From Desulfocapsaceae bacterium (GTDB taxonomy: Bacteria; Desulfobacterota; Desulfobulbia; Desulfobulbales; Desulfocapsaceae): a stretch of 64,000 nucleotides of DNA. Both the position numbers and the translations under genes were made by a program. The stretch lies in contig JAQVER010000004.1 of assembly GCA_028697885.1 (NCBI GenBank), positions 1 through 64,000 on the forward strand, in the 5' to 3' direction. Shown one piece after another: positions 7,843-15,076 of this stretch (positions are counted from its first letter, which is position 1; the number at the start of each line of letters is the position of its first letter). The notes below the pieces were generated by a model. That model saw only the letters and a list, made by a program, of their open reading frames with translations, was not told the DNA's origin and made no database searches.

Positions 7843-8285
7843 ATACGGTGAGAGAGGCCAGGTTTACAGAAGAGGCACATATTAAATTAGATCCTGACCA
7901 GCGTGAATTTTTAAAAAATCAACCGGACGGGATGTCAAATATTATCAGGAGAATGGTAAACGCTTATATGAATAAATATGATAAAGATCTTGCTGAAATA
8001 GAAATACGCCTTGTTGAAATAGAACCTGAATACTTGGCGTTGAAGAAAAAAAAAGAGGAACTTTTAAAAGAGCGTGCTGTCCGGGAAGCTGAAAACCGTG
8101 CAAAGGATAAACGGGTTGAGGATGCACATATTAAACTTCTCGAATTGTTTAAGAATAATTATAACCGCCTGGATAAAATACCAAATAGTTATTATAAAGT
8201 GTACTCTGATATTTGCGGTGTTTCTATTGATGAATTAAAATCGTGGCTTGAAGAAGAAGTTAAAAAGAAGGGGTTAATTAAATAA
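7839..8285 (+). CDS. Ribbon-helix-helix-like protein with coiled coil
   Basis: 148 residues from a GTG start overlapping the previous stop. The first 45 residues (IKLDPDQREFLKNQPDGMSN, then IIRRMVNAYM) look like a ribbon-helix-helix fold. A charged coiled coil follows (about 45-95) and the tail ends in another helical domain. Probably a DNA-binding or nucleoid-type protein; no named family. Confidence 0.5.
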   Translation: MNTVREARFTEEAHIKLDPDQREFLKNQPDGMSNIIRRMVNAYMNKYDKDLAEIEIRLVEIEPEYLALKKKKEELLKERAVREAENRAKDKRVEDAHIKLLELFKNNYNRLDKIPNSYYKVYSDICGVSIDELKSWLEEEVKKKGLIK

Positions 8286-8290
8286 ATCCG

Positions 8291-8659
8291 TTATGTTGTT
8301 AGTTTTACATGGTATCGGGCACAATATATTTGTTTCCAGTTATTAAAATCATACCCTGATTTAAATCCAAATTTATCATACATATTTTTTAAATCTGTGA
8401 TTGTTAGCGTTTCTCCTATTACTGTTTTTGGTTGCTTTATTTTATAATTCGCTATCGTTTTTTCTATCAGATTGAGATCTTCTTTATGCCTCTCCTCATC
8501 TTTAATTATATTCAAAAGTATGTCTGATTCGCGTGTAAGTGGTTTTATCACACCGATATTGATAAGATCAGTATAGAATCCCCTGTATGCTGGTCCTGCC
8601 TTTACTTCATCATCTTGCATTTCACGTAATTTTTTTATAATTGATTCTAAGCTTGCCAT
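8291..8659 (-). CDS. Small helical protein, weakly ferritin-like
   Basis: 122 residues. The helix ILLNIIKDEERHKEDLNLI carries a D-E-E-R-H spacing as in ferritin-like helices, and an earlier helix has QDDE. Only two of four expected helices are evident, so a metal site is uncertain. It faces the previous gene convergently (six-base gap). A TATA-like ATCTATAAATT lies about 20 bases upstream of the start. Confidence 0.4.
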   Translation of the reverse strand: MASLESIIKKLREMQDDEVKAGPAYRGFYTDLINIGVIKPLTRESDILLNIIKDEERHKEDLNLIEKTIANYKIKQPKTVIGETLTITDLKNMYDKFGFKSGYDFNNWKQIYCARYHVKLTT

Positions 8660-8710
8660 ATTTATTTAATTTATAGATGCAACTTAATAAAACTATCTGC
8701 CTGAAATGTC

Positions 8711-9067
8711 TTATTTATTATACGCTATTATCCTGGCTTTCTTCCATGGTTCCGGGAACTCGTGCTTTCTGTGGATCATCAGACAGGTTACTGCCGTCAC
8801 ATCACCCGGCAATTCCATATTAAAAGCGTTTCCGCAGATTACAGTAAGATTTACCGGCATATCCCAGCCAATGATCCTTAATGCACTTGAAACAAGCCCT
8901 GGATTTATTTCGACAGCATATACCTTCCTGACCATATCAGCCATCATTAATGAGAAACGTAGATCTCCGGCACCAACATCAAACACCGTGTCGTCCGGGG
9001 AGAGCTTTGAAAGACAGTCCTGATAATACATTTCTTCAGGCATGAAGAATATTTCCCATCCTTCCAT
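8711..9067 (-). CDS. SAM-dependent methyltransferase, probably 5'-truncated by frame shift
   Basis: From ATG 9067: 118 residues with class I motif I (VFDVGAGDLRF), motif II-like YAVEINPG and a short C-terminus. The frame stays open and protein-like further upstream (IERYDHSDHIECTIFQKEHG directly before the Met) but has no ATG, GTG or TTG there and runs into the 38-codon coiled-coil gene at 9097-9213 in another frame. A single-base indel near 9130 would fuse both into one enzyme. Substrate unknown. Confidence 0.6.
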   Translation of the reverse strand: MEGWEIFFMPEEMYYQDCLSKLSPDDTVFDVGAGDLRFSLMMADMVRKVYAVEINPGLVSSALRIIGWDMPVNLTVICGNAFNMELPGDVTAVTCLMIHRKHEFPEPWKKARIIAYNK

Positions 9068-9096
9068 ACCATGCTCTTTCTGGAAGATCGTGCATT

Positions 9097-9213
9097 CTAT
9101 GTGATCGCTGTGATCATATCGTTCAATTGATCTTTTGAAGCTTCTATTTCGGCTTCTGCTTTCGCTAATCGGCTTAATATTTCATTATTAAATTTTTTTT
9201 GTTCTTGTTCCAT
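9097..9213 (-). CDS. Short coiled-coil peptide, likely N-terminal part of the methyltransferase gene
   Basis: 38 residues (MEQEQKKFNNEILSRLAKAE, then AEIEASKDQLNDM). The start follows a good GGTGAAAT site, whereas the methyltransferase frame downstream lacks any start signal. It is best read as the 5' part of a broken or frameshifted methyltransferase gene. Confidence 0.5.
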   Translation of the reverse strand: MEQEQKKFNNEILSRLAKAEAEIEASKDQLNDMITAIT

Positions 9214-9226
9214 AAATATTTCACCT

Positions 9227-9464
9227 TTAATCCAATCTCGTCAGTTCATATACTTCCTTTGCTGTTGTTTCTTGCAATACTAAAGACAGGATGGAAATTT
9301 CTCTAATCATGTTCAGAGTGTTTCTTACCCATTCACTAACTATTGCCGGATTGTCTTTTTTTAACCGGCCGTGTATTTCTGTGGTTTCCATATCTTTTTT
9401 TGAGATTTTGATTTTTTTCAATCAATTCTTCCTTCCACTTCCGTATCGCCTCTTCTGACATCAT
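9227..9464 (-). pseudogene. Small helical gene split by a shift at an A7 run
   Basis: Frame 1 starts at ATG 9464 after GGGAG and reads SEEAIRKWKEELIEKNQNLK before losing sense and stopping at 9336. Frame 2, with only a TTG start at 9421, reads KKDMETTEIHGRLKKDNPAI and on to ELTRLD. Removing one A from the run near 9396-9402 joins them into one 78-residue helical protein. Function unknown. Confidence 0.45.
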
Positions 9465-9467
9465 TTT

Positions 9468-9911
9468 TTAGCTCCCTTGTATTATCGTATCTATCATATT
9501 TTTATTAAATGCTTTTAAAATTTCGGAGGCTTTTTTTGGATTTTCTTTTACCCATTTTTCCAGGTTGTCCGTTCCCTTCATAACCGCCTCTTTCATGTAT
9601 CCTATTACCGCCTTGTCGGGCTTGCTTATTATTTTTGATAACTGCTCAATCGGGATCTTTACGTGCCTTACAGCCATGGGTTCTTTGGCTTCTGCACTGG
9701 CAAATGCTTTAATATCCCAGATATCTCCTGGTTCACCATCCGGCTTATTGCCCAGGGCTGCCATAAACCCATATATCGTGGGTTTCATGTGTTCCATTAT
9801 CTCATCATAATCTGTACTCATCGGATCCATAAAAAGCTCTAAAGCTTCCTCCGGCGTATCCACATTACAGAAGCTTATTTCCTCGTTGTTTTTAAATTGT
9901 CTAAAAATCAT
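9468..9911 (-). CDS. Unknown protein, 147 residues
   Basis: The start at 9911 (MIFRQFKNNEE) is chosen because TTAGGGGT lies just before it; an upstream ATG at 9938 is possible. Mostly helical and acidic, with an ELFMDPMSTDYDEIMEHMKP segment and a Lys-rich C-terminus. No family recognised. Part of the minus-strand accessory operon 11728 to 8711. Confidence 0.5.
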   Translation of the reverse strand: MIFRQFKNNEEISFCNVDTPEEALELFMDPMSTDYDEIMEHMKPTIYGFMAALGNKPDGEPGDIWDIKAFASAEAKEPMAVRHVKIPIEQLSKIISKPDKAVIGYMKEAVMKGTDNLEKWVKENPKKASEILKAFNKNMIDTIIQGS

Positions 9912-9934
9912 TATTTTACCCCTAACTTTGTTTA

Positions 9935-10036
9935 TCATGCCTTTTCAGCCCAGTGATAAATTTCTGGGTATTCTTTGTTCGACCGGCCCACTATTAGCTC
10001 TGCTGTGTAGTCATCGAATTTGCTCGTGCCCCTCAT
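9935..10036 (-). CDS. Short peptide, 33 residues
   Basis: Start overlaps the preceding gene's stop (ATGA) and it ends just before the next gene. It reads MRGTSKFDDYTAELIVGRSN and ends EIYHWAEKA. The tight overlap on both sides supports a real small gene. No function visible. Confidence 0.4.
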   Translation of the reverse strand: MRGTSKFDDYTAELIVGRSNKEYPEIYHWAEKA

Positions 10037-10206
10037 TCAACTATCCCCTCGCATCCTGTCTCCACGATCTTGACTTTGCTTTCGTTATGATTTATTTCAA
10101 TGATTTTGCCTTCTGATACGAATGTATTGGCTGTAGCCAGTATTTCTCGTAAAGGTGTGCTTTCTGGAAATTGTTTTAGTGTTTTCTTTTCTATTTCTCT
10201 GATCAT
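10033..10206 (-). CDS. Small unknown protein, 57 residues
   Basis: The start at 10206 follows a GAGGGGT site; a longer start at 10275 is possible but overlaps the next gene. Helical first half (REIEKKTLKQFPE), beta-like second half ending VETGCEGIVE. In operon with neighbours; no family recognised. Confidence 0.4.
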   Translation of the reverse strand: MIREIEKKTLKQFPESTPLREILATANTFVSEGKIIEINHNESKVKIVETGCEGIVE

Positions 10207-10208
10207 TT

Positions 10209-10424
10209 TTACCCCTCTTTTTTCTCCAGTTTTTTCCATGCAGCATCTTTCTGGCTGCCTTCGGCCTGCCTGCATAATTCAATCAGGAAGTTTACAAAGG
10301 TGTTTTGAGATATTATTTTCTTAATTCTCCCTGTTTCTTTTGCCCTTATCTCGTTAAAGGGTTTAAGATCGTTTTTATTGATGTTTATTACTGTGGTTTT
10401 CCGGGTGTTTTTAATATTTTTCAT
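10209..10424 (-). CDS. Small helical paralogous protein, copy 1
   Basis: 71 residues. The core NKNDLKPFNEIRAKETGR, then NTFVNFLIELCRQAEG and a Lys-rich end, aligns with the proteins at 13362 and 13904. The three share an N-terminal basic strand, an LF/PF turn, an acidic helix with A/E-x-G-R, a D/T-F-x-x-FL-x-x-LYxR helix and a charged tail. Size and layout suggest a ribbon-helix-helix-type regulator or antitoxin; unproven. Confidence 0.45.
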   Translation of the reverse strand: MKNIKNTRKTTVININKNDLKPFNEIRAKETGRIKKIISQNTFVNFLIELCRQAEGSQKDAAWKKLEKKEG

Positions 10425-10656
10425 TGCTGTCTCCTTTGTTGTACCTGCTTAAGCAAAACGTAGAAAAACTATCCGCATTCGGCGGGTGGCTTTTGCCTAT
10501 TTTAATAATATCCTCTGTGGTTAGATTAAGAATCACGTTATGGAGACATAAATTATCAGAGCATGTGAACCATACACTTAACCCTGACCTATCTAAATTC
10601 ATATCGACCTTAAATATTTCAATGGTTCCTTCTTTGCAGTTCGGGCATCTGGTCAT
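10411..10656 (-). CDS. Zinc-ribbon protein, 81 residues
   Basis: Starts MTRCPNCKEG with a CPNC knuckle; a second pair CSDNLC lies near residue 33-38, so a zinc ribbon is likely. A C-terminal helix follows. Overlaps the neighbouring genes by four and fourteen bases. Function unknown. Confidence 0.5.
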   Translation of the reverse strand: MTRCPNCKEGTIEIFKVDMNLDRSGLSVWFTCSDNLCLHNVILNLTTEDIIKIGKSHPPNADSFSTFCLSRYNKGDSNEKY

Positions 10657-11291
10657 ACTAAATCTGCTCCCGTTGCATTTTTATAACACTCTTTTATATG
10701 CTCCTCACAGGCGATCTGAAAATATCCAATGTTCAAGTACCTGTGCGAACTGTTCGTATATCCGCAAATAGGGCATGTGTATATCTCTCCGCCCCGCACA
10801 TACTGGGGTTTAAAAGGCACTACTTGATCCCCTGCGTCCATCATATATTTCCAGATTTTTAGTAATTTATCCTTTGAAATGATACCATTGCAGGTAAGGC
10901 AGACAATTTGTTTACAGGGGTCTATTTTTATTTTTGAGAACGTACATACACAATTTTTCCCTGGTAATTTTATACCATCCCACTCCGCATCTCGCATTAT
11001 ATCTTCCCAGGCTTTATTTAAGCCCTTCTGGAATCCGGCCTCTGCTCCTTCCTGGGCTGGTCCTTCAATTACTTTTTTCCAGTTGTTGAGTATTTCTTCC
11101 AGATTACGTACCGGTGTTAAGACCTGTTGTTCCTCCGCCTGGACATACTTGTTCCAGTGATCTTCTACCTGCTCTATGAGGATTGCTGTCGCCACACAAA
11201 AAGGTTTGTCAAATTCGTTCAACCGGTCTACGTCGAAAAGATCAACGCTACGTTCGGGGTCACTTACAGCAGGTAGTGTTATTTTTCTCAT
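10653..11291 (-). CDS. Unknown protein with two Cys pairs, 212 residues
   Basis: An acidic helical N-terminal half is followed by CKQIVCLTCNG (about residue 128) and CPICGY (about 172), with a C-terminal His/Cys segment EEHIKEC. Two or three Cys pairs suggest a treble-clef or ribbon zinc domain. Overlaps the next gene by ATGA. No family recognised. Confidence 0.5.
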   Translation of the reverse strand: MRKITLPAVSDPERSVDLFDVDRLNEFDKPFCVATAILIEQVEDHWNKYVQAEEQQVLTPVRNLEEILNNWKKVIEGPAQEGAEAGFQKGLNKAWEDIMRDAEWDGIKLPGKNCVCTFSKIKIDPCKQIVCLTCNGIISKDKLLKIWKYMMDAGDQVVPFKPQYVRGGEIYTCPICGYTNSSHRYLNIGYFQIACEEHIKECYKNATGADLV

Positions 11292-11728
11292 GACACACCC
11301 TCCGTTACCGGGGAGTGTTGACCTGATCCTGAGAATCCCTGTGCAATCAGGTTGTTCAGCCAGGTGTTTAAAAATATGTTCAGGTCTTTTTTAATCTGTG
11401 GATTAAGTATCGTCTCAGTCTCGTCTGTATAAACCTGTTGATACGTGCCGGTTGAGTCTTGTTTAAAAGACAGTGCCTCAAACATTTTAAGATTCTTGAC
11501 GGTCCGTATCTCCATGTCAGGATCCGCCATGACATCACCGTTTTGTTTATAATTGTGAGCCATGGCAATAACTACTCCTTTTTCGGTACTGATCAGGAAA
11601 TCCAGATTTAAATCCATATAGGCACCGGACTTCATTTTTTTCGATTCTTTAAAGGTTGGTTCGCCAGCTGTGGTTAGAATCCCTAGCCGGACCATTAAGT
11701 TAAAATTTTTTTCGTAAATTGAGATCAT
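11288..11728 (-). CDS. DUF6908-like phage protein
   Basis: 146 residues. The segment YMDLNLDFLI ... VVIAMAHNYKQNGDVMADPD followed by MEI matches the DUF6908/DUF1249-type pattern (Y-x-D-L, L-A-H-x-x-x-Q-N-G-D, D-P-x-M-x), found in phage and plasmid accessory regions. Biochemical role unknown. First gene of the minus-strand operon, with a CGGAG ribosome site. Confidence 0.55.
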   Translation of the reverse strand: MISIYEKNFNLMVRLGILTTAGEPTFKESKKMKSGAYMDLNLDFLISTEKGVVIAMAHNYKQNGDVMADPDMEIRTVKNLKMFEALSFKQDSTGTYQQVYTDETETILNPQIKKDLNIFLNTWLNNLIAQGFSGSGQHSPVTEGVS

Positions 11729-11750
11729 ATTGTTCGTTCTCCGAGATTTT

Positions 11751-11805
11751 TACATGCTTGTACATGTAAGTACGTATGTATGCATGTGTGTATATTTAAG
11801 CGTTT
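11751..11805 (-). promoter_or_regulatory. Promoter and operator-like region of the 11728 operon
   Basis: Reading minus, CTTAAATATAC at 11790-11800 is a good TATA box. Between it and the gene lies about 40 bases of alternating purine-pyrimidine sequence with overlapping palindromes (TACATGTA, GTACGTATG, TGCATG), a likely repressor site. Confidence 0.45.
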
Positions 11806-11889
11806 TGTTTATATGTTCTGTTAAGTTGGCGGGTGATAAGAAATCTGTTAACCATCGGGTGATAAAAACAGGATCAAGATTTATGCTCC

Positions 11890-12177
11890 TTGATTAGTCT
11901 AACAACTACATCCTCAAAGCTCTCCCCCTTTCGCTTCAAAGAAGCCAACTCCCCTTATATAAGAATTATTCAGGAAAAAACGTATGAGGGCGAGATCATC
12001 AACTGCCTTCAGTTTACCCCAGATAGGGTAAGCAGAGAAACTATAAAGCACATGGTTAACAGTAGCGCAATAACAATATTTCTTACAGACCTTGCCCGAA
12101 AGCTGCAAGAAATCGGGGAGGAGTACAAAGACGTAGCAGACAAAGCTGAGAGAATGGCGCAAGCCATTTCCTCTTAA
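11890..12177 (+). CDS. Unknown helical protein, 95 residues or fewer
   Basis: A TTG at 11890 is the first possible start; no ribosome site precedes it, so the true start may be later. The middle reads EKTYEGEIINCLQFTPDRVS and the C-terminal helix LARKLQEIGEEYKDVADKAE. Upstream, CGGGTGATAA occurs twice about 26 bases apart. No family recognised. Confidence 0.4.
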   Translation: MISLTTTSSKLSPFRFKEANSPYIRIIQEKTYEGEIINCLQFTPDRVSRETIKHMVNSSAITIFLTDLARKLQEIGEEYKDVADKAERMAQAISS

Positions 12178-12328
12178 ATTTTTTTGCGACTCTTCTTCCG
12201 CCAGTTAGGTCAAGCATAAAAGATATAAACAAATAAGATATATCTTATGAACTATTAATCTGATTTAACTTAGTCTAAAAAGGTTCAGAATTTAGACAGT
12301 TAAACGCTATGCACCGGCATCAAAAAAA

Positions 12329-13033
12329 TAACACATCCACGTTTGATAAAGTGTGTTATTATAAATCGTAATGGGGCGATTCTGTTAAAAAATAATCTAT
12401 GAGTTATACGTGGATGTGTTATAATCTTTAACCGGTGCTGTTGGTGATTTTAACTGTGTAAATTACAATCTTAATCTTTTTTAAATTGTCTTCTGATGCT
12501 GGTTATTAAGTATAACTACTATTTTATACTGTTATTATGTGTATTGATTTTAACTGTGTAAATTACAATCTTAATCTTTTTATTTGTGGGTAGGCATGTT
12601 GAAATATCGCATGTTATTTGGTATGTTTCTTGATTTTTTGTGGGGCTGGTTCCTTCGATCCTGATATATTTGAAGGGATGCACATCCATATTTGCTATAT
12701 ACGTGGATGCTTAATCTGATTTAAGATGGCTGTTTTATGTGTTGACGTGGATGTGTTTGTGTGCTTGTGGCTTGTGCGTGGATACGTAACATATCAATAT
12801 GGATATGTTATTAGAATAATTGTGGACGTGTCACATATCAATGTGGATGTGTTTACATACTCGATAATGGATGTGTTTTGGTGTTTTGTGGATGTAAATA
12901 ATGTAAAATTGATACGAACTGTTGAAATGTTCAGGGTGCGAAGATGTTTAATTTCAAAAAATTAAATATGCCGGGAACGTCTCACAATTCTCGTATAGAG
13001 TAACACATCCATGTATGTACATATCCACATTAA
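12329..13033. repeat. Iteron array, candidate replication origin
   Basis: About a dozen copies of a motif near ACGTGGATGTGTTA in both orientations, for example 12329-12342 (minus) and 12408-12421 (plus), which are exact inverse copies, and 12680-12691, 12699-12710, 12745-12758, 12777-12789, 12799-12810, 12821-12834, 12841-12855, 12867-12880, 12887-12899, 13001-13014 and 13020-13030. The stretch has no convincing gene and is flanked by AT-rich DNA. Such clustered repeats are typical of plasmid and archaeal origins (initiator-binding sites). Confidence 0.6.
12445..12581 (+). repeat. 37-bp direct repeat, 100-bp period
   Basis: The 37 bases at 12445-12481 are repeated exactly at 12545-12581 (key start TGATTTTAACTGTG, end CTTAATCTTTTT). 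They lie inside the iteron region. No coding function; possible second protein-binding site of the origin. Confidence 0.7.
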
Positions 13034-13361
13034 TTAATATTATATCTGCAATTGTCGCAAGGTAAAATATTTCAAGAAATTCTTGAAATTTTAAGCTGTT
13101 TTTTGCCAGCGCAGGCTAAAATTATAGAATATATACGAAAATAATATTGATTTAGAAAATCGGATCGATACTCAGTTAAAATTAACCGGGATAAATATTA
13201 TCTTAATTATCGTACTTATAGTAAATTATAAATACTATTCATAGGAAGCAAATTTGACACAATATATATACCAGAATATAGATATTTAACAGATCTCAAT
13301 GGGAACGCAGAAAGAAATTAGGGCAATATATAGACCTTAAGTTGAAAAGGATAGGTACATA
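13034..13361. other. AT-rich non-coding stretch next to the iterons
   Basis: No gene seen. It contains a 10-bp-arm palindrome at 13069-13089 (ATTTCAAGAA, one base, TTCTTGAAAT) and long A/T runs that could unwind easily. Near 13261-13270 an ATATATATA box could promote the gene at 13362. Confidence 0.4.
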
Positions 13362-13562
13362 ATGGATAAAACCAAACTGGAAATCAGTAAAAAGAACCTG
13401 GCGTTATTCAGTCAGCTTGAAGCGGAAGAGGCCGGACGGAGAGGAATGGGGGGCATGAAACATGACGATTTTATGAAATTTCTGTTATGTGTATATTCGA
13501 GGGTTAAGGGAGACGATATTGTTTTGAATTTTGCCAGGGAACAGGCAGAAAAGGAGAAATAA
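13362..13562 (+). CDS. Small helical paralogous protein, copy 2
   Basis: 66 residues: ISKKNLALFSQLEAEEAGRR, then KHDDFMKFLLCVYSRVKGDD and IVLNFAREQAEKEK. Clearly related to 13904-14107 and, more weakly, 10209-10424. The two close copies flank a small region next to the candidate origin on opposite strands, which fits a copy-control or partition regulator (inference). Confidence 0.5.
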   Translation: MDKTKLEISKKNLALFSQLEAEEAGRRGMGGMKHDDFMKFLLCVYSRVKGDDIVLNFAREQAEKEK

Positions 13563-13619
13563 ATATGAAAGGTTTGAAAAAACATATCCTGTAAAAAAAG
13601 AACGAATAATGGAGACACA

Positions 13620-13799
13620 ATGACTAATATATATTTTCATAAAAAAGAATTTTGTGGTACACCTTTTTATGACTCCCGAAGGCTTAACAGAACCCGGTGT
13701 GCTAAGATTAATGCGCCAATTCAAATGCTAACCCATGCCTCGCTCTTCAGAGTGGGGGCATTGACTTTTAATTCATTGTTCACAGCCAGCCTCATCTAA
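13620..13799 (+). CDS. Uncertain 59-residue frame over an IS-end-like hairpin
   Basis: ATG follows GGAGACACA. The start (MTNIYFHKKEFCGTPFYDSR) is protein-like, but the second half overlaps a stable hairpin at 13735-13761 (ATGCC, CGCTC, loop TTCA, GAGTG, GGCAT), reminiscent of IS200/IS605 ends. It may be a remnant of such an element; no transposase is present. Confidence 0.25.
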   Translation: MTNIYFHKKEFCGTPFYDSRRLNRTRCAKINAPIQMLTHASLFRVGALTFNSLFTASLI

Positions 13800-13903
13800 T
13801 CTCGGTAGTTACTCCATTTTTTTTACACATATTTCATGTACTTTTAATACTATTCTGCCGACCCACCAAAAATTGTATATCCAAAGCCATATAAGTCATT
13901 TAA

Positions 13904-14107
13904 TCACCTTCCTATCTCTTTCTTCGCCTTCTCCCACGCATCATCGAGTACAATCGTATCACCGCTCACTCTTTTATATAACTCGGTTAAGAATAATATA
14001 AAATCTTCGTGCGGTATAGTCTTTCCTTTACGCAAAGCTTCCTGGTTTTTCACCCCGGAAAAAAGCAGGCGAGTTTTACGGCTCATATTTATCGCGGTTT
14101 CGGCCAT
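13904..14107 (-). CDS. Small helical paralogous protein, copy 3
   Basis: 67 residues: NMSRKTRLLFSGVKNQEALR, then HEDFILFLTELYKRVSGDT, IVLDDAWEKAKKE. Shares its whole layout with the protein at 13362. Start preceded by GAGGG and a shared palindromic TATA box. Likely DNA-binding or antitoxin-like; not proven. Confidence 0.5.
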   Translation of the reverse strand: MAETAINMSRKTRLLFSGVKNQEALRKGKTIPHEDFILFLTELYKRVSGDTIVLDDAWEKAKKEIGR

Positions 14108-14147
14108 AATCCCTCATTTTGTCTCATAAATCTCATATATCTATTAT

Positions 14148-14163
14148 AAAGTATATATACTTT
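14148..14163. promoter_or_regulatory. Palindromic bidirectional TATA box
   Basis: AAAGTATATATACTTT is a perfect 16-base palindrome between divergent genes. Its centre lies about 28 bases before the ATG at 14183, implying a leaderless transcript to the right, and about 48 bases before the minus-strand start at 14107, leaving room for that gene's GAGGG site. Confidence 0.55.
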
Positions 14164-14182
14164 TCAACACACTATTGTCTTC

Positions 14183-15076
14183 ATGACAGATACTGGAGCG
14201 GTTTTCAGGGCAGTCACGATAGGATACCCGGACAAGATCATAGCGGAAACGCTGGGGATCACTACCAGCACCCTTACACTATTAAAAAAAGAATTTGAAG
14301 AAATAAAAAGAATTCACGCACAGGGAGTACCCTGGTATGAGGCAGCAGACCAGCTAATGAAGGATAAAGGCGAGGTTTATTATGCCTATCATTGTCTGGA
14401 ATCTTCAAAAGAGGATCTTGAAGCAGAAGCAGTAGCGGAAAAGGACGGCACAGCCAGGCTTGAAACCCCGGAAGTTCCAAAATCACAGGGCGAAGAAGAA
14501 CCCCCTGAAAAGACAGGGAAACCGGGAAGGCCGAAGGCCGCTAAAATGCCTAAAAGAAAAGATGTTAAAGAGGTAAAAAAAGATAAAATAGACGAAGCTC
14601 TTCATGAAGAAGCTGAGAAAGGTTCAGGACGTGCACTTATGGAGGATGCCGGCAATGCCGGTACTGAGATCGCGCTGGCACGTCAGGAAATTGGTATGTA
14701 TGTCATAGATACAATGGATATGGCAGCCAGGGAGTTCGGATACGAGAAAGATCTAAAAGCGTTTTTAGGAGCAATTTACCAGTTCTTTATAGAAAATCAT
14801 GATACAATCGAACAAAAAGACGAGCAGATACGGCAACTGAACGAATCAATCAACAGGCTTATCGAAGCACTGGACGACAGAAACCGCAAGGCATTCATAT
14901 CAAAAGTCATAGATGCTCATGTTTTTGAGACAATGAGGAGGGATATGCCCATCAAACCTGAAAACCTACTCGCATATTCTCAATATCTCGAATCATTTTT
15001 AAAACCGATAAGTACGGAAAATTTATTAAAATTACAACCAGGAGAGACCTTAAATGGCACCAAAGCAACCCAGTAA
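14183..15076 (+). CDS. Helix-turn-helix protein with charged linker, 297 residues
   Basis: The first 50 residues resemble a helix-turn-helix (GYPDKIIAETLGITTSTLTL). Residues about 75-140 are a Glu/Lys/Pro-rich linker with KPGRPK, an AT-hook-like motif. The C-terminal half is helical with a coiled coil near 210-235 (IEQKDEQIRQLNESINRLIE). Start is leaderless. DNA binding is likely; a role in packaging, partition or regulation cannot be told apart. Overlaps the next gene by 23 bases. Confidence 0.5.
   Translation: MTDTGAVFRAVTIGYPDKIIAETLGITTSTLTLLKKEFEEIKRIHAQGVPWYEAADQLMKDKGEVYYAYHCLESSKEDLEAEAVAEKDGTARLETPEVPKSQGEEEPPEKTGKPGRPKAAKMPKRKDVKEVKKDKIDEALHEEAEKGSGRALMEDAGNAGTEIALARQEIGMYVIDTMDMAAREFGYEKDLKAFLGAIYQFFIENHDTIEQKDEQIRQLNESINRLIEALDDRNRKAFISKVIDAHVFETMRRDMPIKPENLLAYSQYLESFLKPISTENLLKLQPGETLNGTKATQ

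Noticed and set aside
12726-12965. 79-residue open frame with repeated VDV motifs
   Set aside because: It is a translation of the GTGGATGTG iterons; no ribosome site and non-protein-like composition.
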